NCBI GenBank assembly: GCA_017525875.1
Contig: JAFXSG010000048.1
Span: 65,856-129,855, forward strand
Origin: Clostridia bacterium
GTDB taxonomy: Bacteria; Bacillota; Clostridia; Christensenellales; CAG-138
Length of the DNA stretch: 64,000 bases
Reading direction: 5' to 3'
Position 1 is the stretch's first letter, and every line of letters starts with the position of its first letter. A program made the translations under genes and the position numbers. Under the pieces are notes generated by a model, which saw only the letters and a list, made by a program, of their open reading frames with translations, made no database searches and was not told the DNA's origin. Shown one piece after another: positions 8,382 through 17,544 of this stretch.

Positions 8382-9882
8382 AGCGCCCGCCATATCGAAC
8401 CGATCCGGCGGGAAGCTGTCCCTGATCCTGCCGAAGCTGATCCTTTCTGCGACAGCCATATGCTTTCTTTGGACCGCCGCATCGGTGTTCATATGCAACT
8501 ATTACCGGTACAACGGATTGCTGCTGGCAGTCTCGGTTTTCGCTGCGCTTGCGCTGATCATCCTCTTTTGGCTCGCCGCAGGACGGCACGAGGCTTTTCT
8601 GACAAAGAACAGCAAATGGATAACGCTCGGATTTCTCCTGTTCATGGGCGCGTGTCAGGCAGCGCTGATCTTCCCGCTGCGCTATACTCCCGTTTTCGAT
8701 GTGGACGCGATCTTCGGAGGCGCTGCCGAATGGGCGAATACCGGGGACTTTGCCTCGTATCATCAATATTTCGGGATGTTTCACAACAATTTCGGCGGTC
8801 TTCTTCTGTTGAGAGCGGTATTCGGCGCCGCAAAGCTTATAGGGATCACCGATTATTATCTTGTTGCTTCCGTATTCAACTCCGCGCTCTCTCTTTTGAC
8901 GATGTATCTGACCGGAGCCGTCGCCGCGGAGTTTGCCGGGGAGCGCGGCAGGGTCACGGCGTACTTCCTCTTCGCCATCAGCCTGCCCTTCTATTTCATT
9001 GCCCCCGCGTTCTATACGGACGCGCTTTCGATGGTCTTCCCCGTACTGATCCTGCGGCTCTATCTTGTTGGGTGCAGGAAAAAGCGTTTTCTCGAGCAGC
9101 TCGCCGCTTTCCTCCTGATGGGATTAGCTGCCGGCATGGGCTTTTGCATCAAGGGGACTGTAGCAATAATGCTTGTCGCCGTGATGCTTGAGACCGTTCT
9201 CAGATGGGATCTCAAGCGGCTGGCGGCACTGGCGCTTGCGTCGGCGGTCGCCGTACCGGCATGCATATTCTTCACCCGTGGAATGATCTACCGCCATCTC
9301 GACCGCAGTGAAGCAGAAAAAGCGGAGATACCAGTCCTGCATTGGGTCATGATGGGTACCGTCGGAAACGGCTTTTATAACCCGGATGAGTACGAATTCA
9401 CAAAATCCTTCGAGGATCCTGCGGAACGCAAAAAAGCCGTTGCAGAAAGGCTTTCCGAAAGGCTGAAGGATTACAACGCCAAAGACTTTTTGAAGCTCTT
9501 TACCTCAAAGCTCGATATCGACTTCGGCGACGGCACCTATGGGCTTTCCGACTGCTTAGGCGGCACGCACGGTGAGAACAATTTTCTTCACAGCTTTTTG
9601 CTGAATGATGGTGAACACCGTGACGCATACAAGCATATCTGCACCGGCGTCGTGATCGCGCTGTATCTGCTCCTGATCGCGTCCTGCATAGCCGGAGTTT
9701 TCGGAACCGAGCTGAAACCGGGTACGCTCGCTTCGCGGGCTGCCCTGCTCGGCTTCCTCGTTTTCCTTCTTGCATGGGAAGCGAGATGGCGCTATTTTTC
9801 AAATTATATCCCCGTATTCATGATCTCCGCTGTGATCGGGCTTGATTCGATCATAAGGCGCAGAAAGAAGGCTCGGAAATGA
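8374..9882 (+). CDS. Polytopic membrane protein, GT-C glycosyltransferase-like
   Basis: The 502-residue protein has about 11-12 membrane helices and a first extracytoplasmic loop with DVDAIFGGAAEW and NNFGGLLLLRAVF, the region where GT-C enzymes (PMT/GT39 and ArnT type) place catalytic acidic residues. A soluble loop of about 120 residues lies between the last two groups of helices. Such enzymes transfer a sugar from a polyprenyl-phosphate carrier on the outside of the membrane. The assignment is from topology and the loop pattern, so the exact family is uncertain. The ATG at 8374 overlaps the upstream gene by 8 bases; the frame open from 8266 is not the start. The gene overlaps the PIG-V-like gene by 4 bases. 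Confidence 0.7.
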   Translation: MNKAPAISNRSGGKLSLILPKLILSATAICFLWTAASVFICNYYRYNGLLLAVSVFAALALIILFWLAAGRHEAFLTKNSKWITLGFLLFMGACQAALIFPLRYTPVFDVDAIFGGAAEWANTGDFASYHQYFGMFHNNFGGLLLLRAVFGAAKLIGITDYYLVASVFNSALSLLTMYLTGAVAAEFAGERGRVTAYFLFAISLPFYFIAPAFYTDALSMVFPVLILRLYLVGCRKKRFLEQLAAFLLMGLAAGMGFCIKGTVAIMLVAVMLETVLRWDLKRLAALALASAVAVPACIFFTRGMIYRHLDRSEAEKAEIPVLHWVMMGTVGNGFYNPDEYEFTKSFEDPAERKKAVAERLSERLKDYNAKDFLKLFTSKLDIDFGDGTYGLSDCLGGTHGENNFLHSFLLNDGEHRDAYKHICTGVVIALYLLLIASCIAGVFGTELKPGTLASRAALLGFLVFLLAWEARWRYFSNYIPVFMISAVIGLDSIIRRRKKARK

Positions 9883-11288
9883 TCAGACGATCCAGTATTA
9901 TCTCGGAAGGTTCCCCGACGGAAAAGCTGAAGACCCATATCAAAGCGCATAAGCCCGAAACGATCATCATCGCCTGCGCTTTGGGATTTCTGTTTATTAC
10001 CCTCGTTCACTATCTGAGGGAAAAACCGATCTCGATATGGTATGAACACGCAGCCGTTCTTGGCGATCTTGCTCTGTTTTGCGCGATCGGCATTGTTTTC
10101 GTTATGAAAACGGGGGCTTCCTGGAGAGCCCCTGCTGAGCCTCGGAATGCCGTGCATGACGGATGGCGCAGATATTTTCTGATCTTCGTTATGATGCTCG
10201 CAGTCCATGCCCTGCGTATCCTCTGCGGATACGCTTTGCAGATCGTTGAAACCGAGGCATCCGTAAAGTTCGTTGACAGCCTCAATATTTGGAAAGCGCC
10301 GGATTCGATCCATTACGCGAATATCGCTTCGCACTGGTATCGCGGACTCGAGGAAGACGGCGTCGTATGGAGGCTCGTTTTTCTGCCATTCTACTCTATA
10401 CTCATAAAAGGAGCTTCTTTCATCACTGGAGAATACTTTTACTCCGCTGTGGCAATCTCCGTGCTGTGCTCCTCGGCGGCGGGCTGTGTACTGTACGCGC
10501 TTGCGAGGCTCGATATGGACGAGGAGGCGTCTCTTCGAGCGGTAAAGTATTTCGCGCTGCTTCCGGCGGCGTTCTTCTTCACGACCGCTATGACCGAAAG
10601 CCTGTTTATGCTGCTCTCATTGCTTTGCATATACGGCGCAAGGCGGAAGAAATGGCTTCTCTCCGGCATCGCGGGCGGGCTTGCGGCATTCACACGTTCG
10701 GTCGGTTTGCTACTGATTGCCCCAGTGTTCATTGAGTGGATCACTGCTCTGATCGCCGATGAAGGAAAAGAGCGACGCAACGATCTCCTCCGCGGCTTTA
10801 TGCTTCTGCTTATCCCGCTTGGCTTTGCGGCATACCTCCGTATAAACTACGTTGAAACCGGTGATCCGTTTACCTTCATGACCTATCAAAAGGAGCATTG
10901 GTTCCAAGAGCCCGGCTGGTTTTTCGATTCCGTGCGTTATCAGCTGAATTATCTGGTCGGGTATTGGAAAAGCGGAAAAGACACGCTCGCCATGGGTCTG
11001 TCGATACCGAATTTGCTTGCGCAGTTTTCAGCGCTCGCACTCATGACAGCGACAGCTCGAAAGCAGCGTCCGTCCTATCTGCTGTACTTTCTTGCCTATT
11101 TTGCCGTAACGATGGGTGTGACCTGGCTCCTCTCCGCCCCGCGGTACCTCCTCGTTCTCTTCCCACTCGTTTTATCCATCGCCGAGCTGACAAAAAAGCG
11201 GCAGGTCGATACTGCCGCAACTGTCATATGCACCCTGCTCGGGGCGTTCTATTTCCTTGAGTATTATAAACATTACGGGGTGTACTGA
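9879..11288 (+). CDS. Mannosyltransferase-like integral membrane protein (PIG-V-like)
   Basis: The 469-residue protein has about 11 membrane helices. The signature of the bacterial PIG-V-like family is visible: KAPDSIHYANIASHWY near 140-155, VFLPFYSILIK shortly after, and PAAFFFTTAMTESLFMLLSL near 230-250. These enzymes are thought to use polyprenyl-phosphate-mannose. Here it would glycosylate a surface polymer or protein together with the upstream GT-C-like gene (4-base ATGA overlap). The Thr/Pro-rich tail of the protein at 7200-8126 would be a plausible acceptor, but this is speculation. It is the last gene of the operon; a weak hairpin terminator follows at 11321. Confidence 0.78.
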   Translation: MIRRSSIISEGSPTEKLKTHIKAHKPETIIIACALGFLFITLVHYLREKPISIWYEHAAVLGDLALFCAIGIVFVMKTGASWRAPAEPRNAVHDGWRRYFLIFVMMLAVHALRILCGYALQIVETEASVKFVDSLNIWKAPDSIHYANIASHWYRGLEEDGVVWRLVFLPFYSILIKGASFITGEYFYSAVAISVLCSSAAGCVLYALARLDMDEEASLRAVKYFALLPAAFFFTTAMTESLFMLLSLLCIYGARRKKWLLSGIAGGLAAFTRSVGLLLIAPVFIEWITALIADEGKERRNDLLRGFMLLLIPLGFAAYLRINYVETGDPFTFMTYQKEHWFQEPGWFFDSVRYQLNYLVGYWKSGKDTLAMGLSIPNLLAQFSALALMTATARKQRPSYLLYFLAYFAVTMGVTWLLSAPRYLLVLFPLVLSIAELTKKRQVDTAATVICTLLGAFYFLEYYKHYGVY

Positions 11289-11320
11289 AGGGACAATACA
11301 TTAAAAATAGCTAAAATGAA

Positions 11321-11347
11321 TGCTGTGCTGTAAAGCACGGCACTTTT
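11321..11347 (+). terminator. Probable intrinsic terminator
   Basis: TGCTGTGC (11321-11328) pairs with GCACGGCA (11335-11342, one T-G pair), then CTTTT. It lies 33 bases after the glycosyltransferase stop. The T-run is short, so strength is uncertain. Confidence 0.5.
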
Positions 11348-11467
11348 GCGTGGAAAACGTATGTTTTTACTTGATTGGTTTATAAGATCAGTTGGTTTTA
11401 TCAAGCAATAAGACGCAAAAATTATTATAGTATCGCATATTTATCTTGATTGCTCAGAATGGATTGG

Positions 11468-11496
11468 TTGACTGAGCATATAATAAGTGATATAAT
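11468..11496 (+). promoter_or_regulatory. Near-consensus sigma-A promoter of the AlbA_2 gene
   Basis: TTGACT (11468-11473), 17-base spacer, TATAAT (11491-11496). AAGGAGGT at 11503-11510 follows, so the leader is very short. A GAGCATATAATAAGTG stretch fills the spacer. Confidence 0.85.
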
Positions 11497-11516
11497 TAGT
11501 ATAAGGAGGTGTGTTT

Positions 11517-12980
11517 ATGCCATTCCCAAACAATATGATAAACTCAATAATCGACGAGGCGCGAAAGCATTTATACGAGCAGCCCTGGATCGAGTTCAAA
11601 ACCAACATCGTCGATCCGCAGCAGATAGGCGAGTACATAAGCGCGCTTTCAAACACGGCGGCACTGTTCAATCAGGAACACGCATTTATGATATGGGGCG
11701 TTGACGATACAACGCACGAGATCGTCGGGACATCTTTCATTCCCCAACAGACAAAGATCGGGAATCAGGGACTCGATCTGTGGATAAGCACACAGCTCGA
11801 TCCGCAGGTGCAGTTCTATTTCCACACAACGGAGATGGAAGGCAAAAGCGTAGTTCTGCTCGAGATCGTACGCGCCTCAAGCGTGCCAGTAAAGTTCAGG
11901 TCGGTCGATTACATCCGCATAGATTCATACAAAAAGAAGCTCAAGGATTATCCCGATACCGAGCGCGAGCTTTGGGCGATCTTCTCCAAGAAACCCTTTG
12001 AAACCCTTATCGCCATGGAAAACGTGTCGGGCGATTTCGTCCTGCGTGAGCTGGATTATTCTTCATACTTCGATCTGTTGTCGGTCGATCTTCCGTCGGA
12101 CAAGGAGAAAATACTGGAATCGTTGCTGAACGACAAACTGATCGCAAAAGCCGAAACCGGAAATTACAACATCACGAATCTCGGCGCGATACTTTTTGCA
12201 AAGAGACTCAGCGATTTCCCGTCGCTTGAGCGCAAAGCCGTTAGGGTAATCAAGTACGAGGGCAAGGACAGGATCAGCGCGGCAAGCAAGGAGCAGGTCG
12301 GCAGCAAGGGATATGCGAGCGGATTTGAAAGTCTGATCTCTTTCGTGACAAATCTCCTGCCGAATAATGAAATTATAGGTAAAGCTTTGAGGAAGGTCGT
12401 TCCGATGTATCCCGATATCGCCGTTCGTGAGCTTATCGCAAACGCTTTGATACACCAGAATTTCTATATGATCGGCACCGGCCCCATGATCGAGATATTC
12501 AGCGACCGCATGGAGATAACCAACCCCGGCGCGCCTCTCATTGATAAAGCAAGATTCGTCGATCATCCGCCGATCTCTCGCAATGAGCAGCTCGCGTCGT
12601 TCATGCGGCGCATAGGCGTCTGTGAGGAGCGCGGCAGCGGATATGATAAGGTCGTTTTCGAAACCGAGTTTTATCAGCTTCCCGCGCCGGAAATCGAGAT
12701 CTATAACGACCATACTAAGGTCGTGCTCTATGCGCACAAGGAATTCGCAAAGATGAGCCGGGACGACAGGCTGCGCGCTTGTTATCTTCACGCCTGCCTC
12801 AAACGAGTGAATCGCGAATACATGACGAATTCCTCGCTTCGGGAAAGATTCAATATCGACAAGAAGAACAGCTCCATGGTGTCGAGGCTTCTAACCGATA
12901 CCTGCAACGCCGGGCTGATCTATATTTCGCCCGAATCCACCTCCGATAAGAGCAGAAAATATCTGCCGTATTGGGCGTGA
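11517..12980 (+). CDS. AlbA_2 / HATPase_c_4 domain protein (Schlafen-like ATP-binding regulator)
   Basis: The 487-residue product starts with the AlbA_2 (Schlafen AlbA_2, PF04326) motif WIEFKTN at about 21-27 and a SNTAALFNQEHAFMIWGVDD region. It continues to a HATPase_c_4-type half (PDIAVRELIANALIHQNF at about 300, then ITNPGAP and EERGSGYDKV) and ends in a winged-helix-like region. This layout is common in putative transcriptional regulators and in defence-associated genes. ATG 11517 is chosen because AAGGAGGT sits six bases before it, whereas the upstream GTG at 11511 abuts the ribosome site. It is a single-gene unit with its own promoter. The large putative nuclease-like gene lies 126 bases downstream, and the two may belong to one imported island. 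Confidence 0.85.
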   Translation: MPFPNNMINSIIDEARKHLYEQPWIEFKTNIVDPQQIGEYISALSNTAALFNQEHAFMIWGVDDTTHEIVGTSFIPQQTKIGNQGLDLWISTQLDPQVQFYFHTTEMEGKSVVLLEIVRASSVPVKFRSVDYIRIDSYKKKLKDYPDTERELWAIFSKKPFETLIAMENVSGDFVLRELDYSSYFDLLSVDLPSDKEKILESLLNDKLIAKAETGNYNITNLGAILFAKRLSDFPSLERKAVRVIKYEGKDRISAASKEQVGSKGYASGFESLISFVTNLLPNNEIIGKALRKVVPMYPDIAVRELIANALIHQNFYMIGTGPMIEIFSDRMEITNPGAPLIDKARFVDHPPISRNEQLASFMRRIGVCEERGSGYDKVVFETEFYQLPAPEIEIYNDHTKVVLYAHKEFAKMSRDDRLRACYLHACLKRVNREYMTNSSLRERFNIDKKNSSMVSRLLTDTCNAGLIYISPESTSDKSRKYLPYWA

Positions 12981-12982
12981 AC

Positions 12983-13085
12983 TTTAGTTGATCCATTGTT
13001 GATTCTGGCGTATGGCATACAATAAAAAGCCTTAAAATATAGACTTTTTACCCGCTGGATTTAGTTGACTCATCGTTGACTGGGG
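12983..13085. repeat. Direct repeat TTTAGTTGA...CAT.GTTGA in front of the 1173-residue gene
   Basis: Two copies of an imperfect 25-base repeat (12983-13008 and 13060-13085) begin TTTAGTTGA and contain CAT, GTTGA and TGG at the same spacing. Between them AAAAAG and CTTTTT (13024-13050) can pair as a weak hairpin. The second copy ends about 20 bases before the start codon. It may be an operator or an insertion scar. No clear promoter is seen for the downstream gene. Confidence 0.4.
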
Positions 13086-13106
13086 CACCGCTCAGAGAGA
13101 GGTTTT

Positions 13107-16100
13107 ATGAAAATACTTAATGGAACTACATTTGATCGACTCGCAAAAGATAACCCGAAATCGTTTCAAGGCCTTTTCCCGGACCTTATTAAAAAACTAC
13201 TTCTATCAAACAATAAAGGAATTGTTGGTATCAGAGTTCCTGGAAACGATGACGTATGGGCACCGGGTTACGACGGTGTTGTCGAAAGCAACTTGGCATC
13301 AAGATTCGTTTGCGCGGGGAAAAGCGTTTGGGAGTTTGGCACATCAAAGAGACCGTATAATAAAGTTGAGGACGATTATAAAAAACGCACCGCAACTCCG
13401 CTTGGCATTGATCAGAATCAAACCGAGTATTATTTGATTGTTCCGCATGTTTGGGCATACAAAGGAAAAGGACAATCTATCACGGAATGGGAGAACAAGC
13501 ACAAGGGGGAATGGAAAAATGTACATGTTTATGATGCCGTCCAGATAGCAGATTGGCTGAACGAATGCCCTGACGTCTGCGCATGGTTCTTAGAAGAGTT
13601 GGGTGAAGGCTCGGATATGGACTTCTCTACGGTGTCCGCGGCATGGGACCGGTTCTCCAAAAAGACGAACCCCGCGCTCTGCAAGGAGTTGTTTATTGAA
13701 GGACGCGATAAGAATAAAGCAGACTTTGTTGCCCGCTTAGGCCAACCTGTCACAAGAGTCAAAGCAAGCACAGGCATAGATTCGCTTGGCTTCTGCCTTG
13801 CCTGTTTGCTCGATGATTCAGCCTTGGCTAATACAGTAATAGTGATACACAATGCAAACACATACAGGAGTCTGGCGCGTTTTTGCAAGGGGAAAACGTT
13901 CTTACTCGGCTTCCGATTGGATTTTGATGTAATTGAAGGTAATAATACTATTCTTTACTATAACAGAGAGGATACGGTACTAAAGGCCGATGTGGAATTG
14001 CCGCAACTGTCAAAGACAGCATTTGAGAAGGCATTACAAAAAATGAATTTGCCTAAAGACGAAGCCGGAAAATTATACAGACAGACACATGGGAATATGC
14101 TAGCTCTAATCAGAAGAATTCCTGGGAATTCGATTGAAAGCAGTCCCAAATGGACGCGACAGGATGATTTTCGGTTTCTTGCACCAATTATGCTTTTGCA
14201 AAGTTTTGATACCGAAAACGAATGTGACAGAAACATGGTGGCCTTCCTTGCAAATGATAAATACGAAAATGTGTTCATGAAGTATGATGCTTGGTCTCGC
14301 TTGGAGGATTATCCGGTCAAATATGTTGAAAGCCACATTATGATTGTAGCTTTTGAGGAAGCATGGGAGATTTTGGGATTAAGTCCCCGTTCGCCGATTT
14401 TCGAAAGACTGATAGAGGCGATCGAGACCCTCGCTTACTCATGCGAGGGATCCGCAGATGATAAGCATAAAATAGTTGACATCCGTACGCTTCGCCATTT
14501 ACGCCAGTTGCTTTTAAGCTTGGTATATTTTGCTTATGATTTAGAGAACAAGTATTACATTGATAAAGCAATCGATTCTCTTGTTAACCATAAACCATTC
14601 GCTCCGAAGTTGCTTGAACATCTAAGCATAATGGCAGAGGCTGCGCCTTCTGTTATAATGGATTTCTTGAAAAGAGACATTGAAACAGGAAATGGGATTG
14701 TAGCTGAATACTTCGGGTCCAAAGGATACTCAACCGCATGTGATAAGATACTGTGGGCGCTTGACGAGTTGGTTTTGCATGAAGAAACGAAAGTAAGTGC
14801 TTGTGATATCCTGTTCGAGTTATCCCGAACATATAACAAGAAGGCTTTCAGTAATTCAAATACACCAAGAAACTCGTTGCTTAACGCACTTTGTCTATGG
14901 AGTTACTATACTCTTTTTTCCATAGAAGAAAAAGAAAAGATGGTAAACCGCTATCTAAACGAGGGTCCCGCCTTTATGGTGCCTTTTATAGTCGATCTGC
15001 TTTTGAAAGACAATGCATTTTACGGCATAAAAGAGTGGAAAAAGCAAACGCCTAGTACTACAATCTCCGTTAGAGACCTTTGTGAGGTTCGAAATCGACT
15101 TGGGAAAACGGTGCTCAAAGAGTGTATTGAGAACAAAGATATAGAGTGTTTAAGAAGACTGCTTCTGGGATACCATCATTTTTATGCAAATACAATCGAA
15201 GAAGCTGCTGAGCTGTTTGACGCTGCAGATTACAGCATTGACGTGTTGATTCCTCTAAATTATGATCTCCGGCATAGTGTTTTCTTTGCGCAATCTGATG
15301 AAGAGTCGCAAAAATGGATTCCTGCGTTAGAAGCATGGATAAAATGCACAACTCCAGCGGATGAGATTGGATGCGTTGGCTGGATGTTCTACGATTATTA
15401 TGACTATCGTTATGACAGAATGCTTGAGGAAAACAATGGATTGGATCTGGCAGAACTGAGTAAAAAAAGAAACGAAAAACGTATTGATGCTTTTAATAAA
15501 GCAACCGCATCAATTCCGAATGATAGGTTTGCGCAATTCATTCATTTCTCAAAAGACGAATACGATTGGGGGTTATTTTATGCCGGGCTTGTCAATGCAA
15601 ATGTTATGCGATTGATGGCTCTGGAAGCCTTCAGTTGCAAAAAACTTCTACTTTTGGCAGGACTCCTCGACTCAGCAATATTGGATGATTGTATTTGTTT
15701 TCTTAATTCGCTTTCCGATACAGAGCAAGCGAGGATACTGGGCTATATGCATCGTCATGACATAACCGACTCGATTGATTCCAAAGAAAAAAAGAAAGCC
15801 TTTTGGGCGAACAAAAACATGCATGAGTATGACGAAACAACCTATAGAGGATTACTGCAATATTATCCGTACGGATTGCTCCCCTATTATGCATATATAT
15901 CTAAAGCTCCTATGCATGCTATCTTTGAAAAAATAATTGAAATATTTGAAGCTGTTGCGGAGTTTGCGGAAAAAGAAGATAGTCGCTACCATCGTCAGCG
16001 GGCCTTGAATGAACTGGATGAGATTATGAACAAGCTTGAAAAGGAGAAACTATACAATGAGAAATTAGCCGGGGCATGTTTAAAGCTTCATGACTTGGAT

Positions 16101-16628
16101 TTGCTTGAGAATTACCCTGAAACGCTCAGAAAATACTATTTCAATGATCCTTTGTTGTTATGTAAAAAGGCAAGTCAGAATTCAAAATACTATTCTGAGT
16201 TTGGAGATAAATACAGACTGCCTGAATGCGCTTACGAAAATGAAAGTGCCTTTATGTTTTTTGTTGATACTCTGATTAAAAACGATAATGAAAGCAAGAT
16301 TATGCTTACGATACTCGGTGGTATACTCGGAAGATCCATCGTCGGCTCAGACGGGTTTTTCCCACACGAATATGTAAGAATAGCAATGGAGAAGTACCGA
16401 CATATGGACCTTTCGAGACACGTATTCTTGGGAGAACTCAATGCACGTGAATCTATATTTGTGGGCGATGGATCAGAGGAAAAGGCATCCGCCGAAAAGT
16501 GCCATGCTATCGCGAAGTTTTTTGCTGTGAGTTTTCCGGAGACCTCAAAACTATGGAAAATGATGGAAGAAGAGCATTCTTACGAAAGCAAGCATGAGCA
16601 TATATTATCAGAGATAGGGGTTTATTAG
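13107..16628 (+). CDS. Very large protein with nuclease-like N-terminus, degenerate NTPase-like centre and helical C-terminus; candidate defence protein
   Basis: The 1173-residue protein starts with a region that looks like a PD-(D/E)XK-type fold: Asp56 in WAPGYDGVVE, then WEFGTSK (Glu76, Lys81) and a long EDDYKKRT helix. Residues about 190-260 (ELFIEGRDKNKADFVARLG..., then VKASTGIDSLGFC) occupy the place of a STAND-type ATPase P-loop, but no GxxxxGK[ST] is present. Most of the remaining 800 residues appear alpha-helical with many aromatic and charged residues, as in repeat scaffolds. Large proteins with an effector, NTPase and repeats are typical of anti-phage sensors. This one would be a variant without a functional P-loop. 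It is AT-rich, a single gene, with ATG preceded by GAGAGAGG. The name is inference; no function is proven. Confidence 0.7.
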   Translation: MKILNGTTFDRLAKDNPKSFQGLFPDLIKKLLLSNNKGIVGIRVPGNDDVWAPGYDGVVESNLASRFVCAGKSVWEFGTSKRPYNKVEDDYKKRTATPLGIDQNQTEYYLIVPHVWAYKGKGQSITEWENKHKGEWKNVHVYDAVQIADWLNECPDVCAWFLEELGEGSDMDFSTVSAAWDRFSKKTNPALCKELFIEGRDKNKADFVARLGQPVTRVKASTGIDSLGFCLACLLDDSALANTVIVIHNANTYRSLARFCKGKTFLLGFRLDFDVIEGNNTILYYNREDTVLKADVELPQLSKTAFEKALQKMNLPKDEAGKLYRQTHGNMLALIRRIPGNSIESSPKWTRQDDFRFLAPIMLLQSFDTENECDRNMVAFLANDKYENVFMKYDAWSRLEDYPVKYVESHIMIVAFEEAWEILGLSPRSPIFERLIEAIETLAYSCEGSADDKHKIVDIRTLRHLRQLLLSLVYFAYDLENKYYIDKAIDSLVNHKPFAPKLLEHLSIMAEAAPSVIMDFLKRDIETGNGIVAEYFGSKGYSTACDKILWALDELVLHEETKVSACDILFELSRTYNKKAFSNSNTPRNSLLNALCLWSYYTLFSIEEKEKMVNRYLNEGPAFMVPFIVDLLLKDNAFYGIKEWKKQTPSTTISVRDLCEVRNRLGKTVLKECIENKDIECLRRLLLGYHHFYANTIEEAAELFDAADYSIDVLIPLNYDLRHSVFFAQSDEESQKWIPALEAWIKCTTPADEIGCVGWMFYDYYDYRYDRMLEENNGLDLAELSKKRNEKRIDAFNKATASIPNDRFAQFIHFSKDEYDWGLFYAGLVNANVMRLMALEAFSCKKLLLLAGLLDSAILDDCICFLNSLSDTEQARILGYMHRHDITDSIDSKEKKKAFWANKNMHEYDETTYRGLLQYYPYGLLPYYAYISKAPMHAIFEKIIEIFEAVAEFAEKEDSRYHRQRALNELDEIMNKLEKEKLYNEKLAGACLKLHDLDLLENYPETLRKYYFNDPLLLCKKASQNSKYYSEFGDKYRLPECAYENESAFMFFVDTLIKNDNESKIMLTILGGILGRSIVGSDGFFPHEYVRIAMEKYRHMDLSRHVFLGELNARESIFVGDGSEEKASAEKCHAIAKFFAVSFPETSKLWKMMEEEHSYESKHEHILSEIGVY

Positions 16629-16694
16629 CTTCACAAAATGAATTGAATTATAGAGATGGTATTATGGATTCTATCGCAATTGATACTAATTATG

Positions 16695-16786
16695 AATCCC
16701 CGCCATGCGGCATCAGGTTCAAGGGCATTGCCCCTTGCAAGCGGCCTTTGGGGTATAAAAAGGCGATGCTTGCAGGGACATTAACC
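16695..16786 (-). repeat. oriT-like relic, inverted relative to the main oriT-like region
   Basis: Read on the minus strand this segment matches 19775-19955 in pieces. There is an exact 21-base match (16759-16779 against 19794-19814) and CAAAGGCCGC (16741-16750 against 19822-19831). A downstream block follows, starting GCTTGCAA and reaching ATGCCGC. The central palindromes at 19843-19909 are missing, as if deleted. The 3 kb between the inverted copies hold the TAC operon, the ImmA gene and the XRE gene. Confidence 0.6.
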
Positions 16787-17018
16787 GGATAGAAAAGGTG
16801 GATGTGAATAACTAAAACCAGCGATTTGCAAAGGAACGGTGATTTCCTTTGCATGAAAAAACGCCTCGCAGAGCGCAAAGCACTTTTGATTGATCCGATC
16901 CGTCAAAAGTGCTTTTGCGTTGCTTTCGCAGAAAGTAACAAAGGCATTAACTGTTTGTTCTACGTTTTTTTATCGCTTTACTGTCAACAGGTTGTTGGCC
17001 TAACGTCTAATCTGATAC
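16787..17018. other. Gene-free stretch with two hairpins
   Basis: No gene is supported here. GCAAAGGAA (about 16827) pairs with TTCCTTTGC. GCAAAGCACTTTTGA (16877-16891) pairs with TCAAAAGTGCTTTTGC after a short loop. The second stem has no long T-run. These may be remnants of element ends or of a transfer origin, because similar palindromes flank the oriT-like region. Confidence 0.4.
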
Positions 17019-17053
17019 AAAAAAAACCGATGCAGGTATGCGCCTGCGTCGGT
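17019..17053 (-). terminator. Intrinsic terminator of the toxin-antitoxin-chaperone operon
   Basis: On the minus strand ACCGACGCAGG (17043-17053) pairs with CCTGCATCGGT (17026-17036) and eight T residues follow (17019-17026). It lies 23 bases after the SecB-like stop codon. Confidence 0.8.
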
Positions 17054-17075
17054 ATATAGCATAAAACTGGGTTAA

Positions 17076-17528
17076 TTAAACTTTACTATCATCACTGGAT
17101 AAAACCTTGCTATACCTTGTAACATCAATCATTGGAAGTATTACTGATCCGTCCGTGAAGGATTGAGACGAAATAGAGCAGATATGAGCCCGAGCAATTC
17201 CATATAATGATGCTATTCCATTTATTGATAGCATTTTTTTGAATACCTCTTCGCTCATTTCCTTAGGTGCAGAGAACCCTCCTTCCAAGACTAACTTTAG
17301 GATATAACTGGTCTTTTCTTGTTTAACTTTGACGTTAACGTGCAGACGGATTACCCCAAGAAAAGCGTTCTCCTGCAGTTCTGCAGATACTATTTCATGA
17401 GAGATATCAAGGTTCTTTTTTCCAAGACAGATGACACTCGAAGAAATCGAATCATTTTTTAAATATAAGCTTACGATTCGACTCCCGAGCATTTGAAATT
17501 TAGCCAATACGTTGCTGTCTATTTTCAC
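17076..17528 (-). CDS. secB-like: SecB-like chaperone of a toxin-antitoxin-chaperone (TAC) module
   Basis: The 150-residue protein resembles SecB and SecB-TA chaperones: a beta-rich core (NAFLGVIRLHVNVKVKQEK, then YILKLVLEGGFSAP) followed by NGIASLYGIARAHICSISSQS, matching the SecB helix-1 region that normally reads LFPYARxxI, and a Pro/Met segment (VILPMIDVTRYSK). General SecB is normally absent from Bacillota, so a solitary SecB-like gene directly after an antitoxin points to the TAC arrangement known from Mycobacterium tuberculosis HigB1-HigA1-Rv1957. It would hold the aggregation-prone antitoxin in a folded state. The GTG at 17526-17528 with AGAGGTGAG upstream is the start. It is third in an operon, 16 bases after the antitoxin, with a terminator downstream. 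Assignment is by eye; a structure prediction would decide. Confidence 0.7.
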   Translation of the reverse strand: MKIDSNVLAKFQMLGSRIVSLYLKNDSISSSVICLGKKNLDISHEIVSAELQENAFLGVIRLHVNVKVKQEKTSYILKLVLEGGFSAPKEMSEEVFKKMLSINGIASLYGIARAHICSISSQSFTDGSVILPMIDVTRYSKVLSSDDSKV

Positions 17529-17544
17529 TGTTACTCACCTCTAT

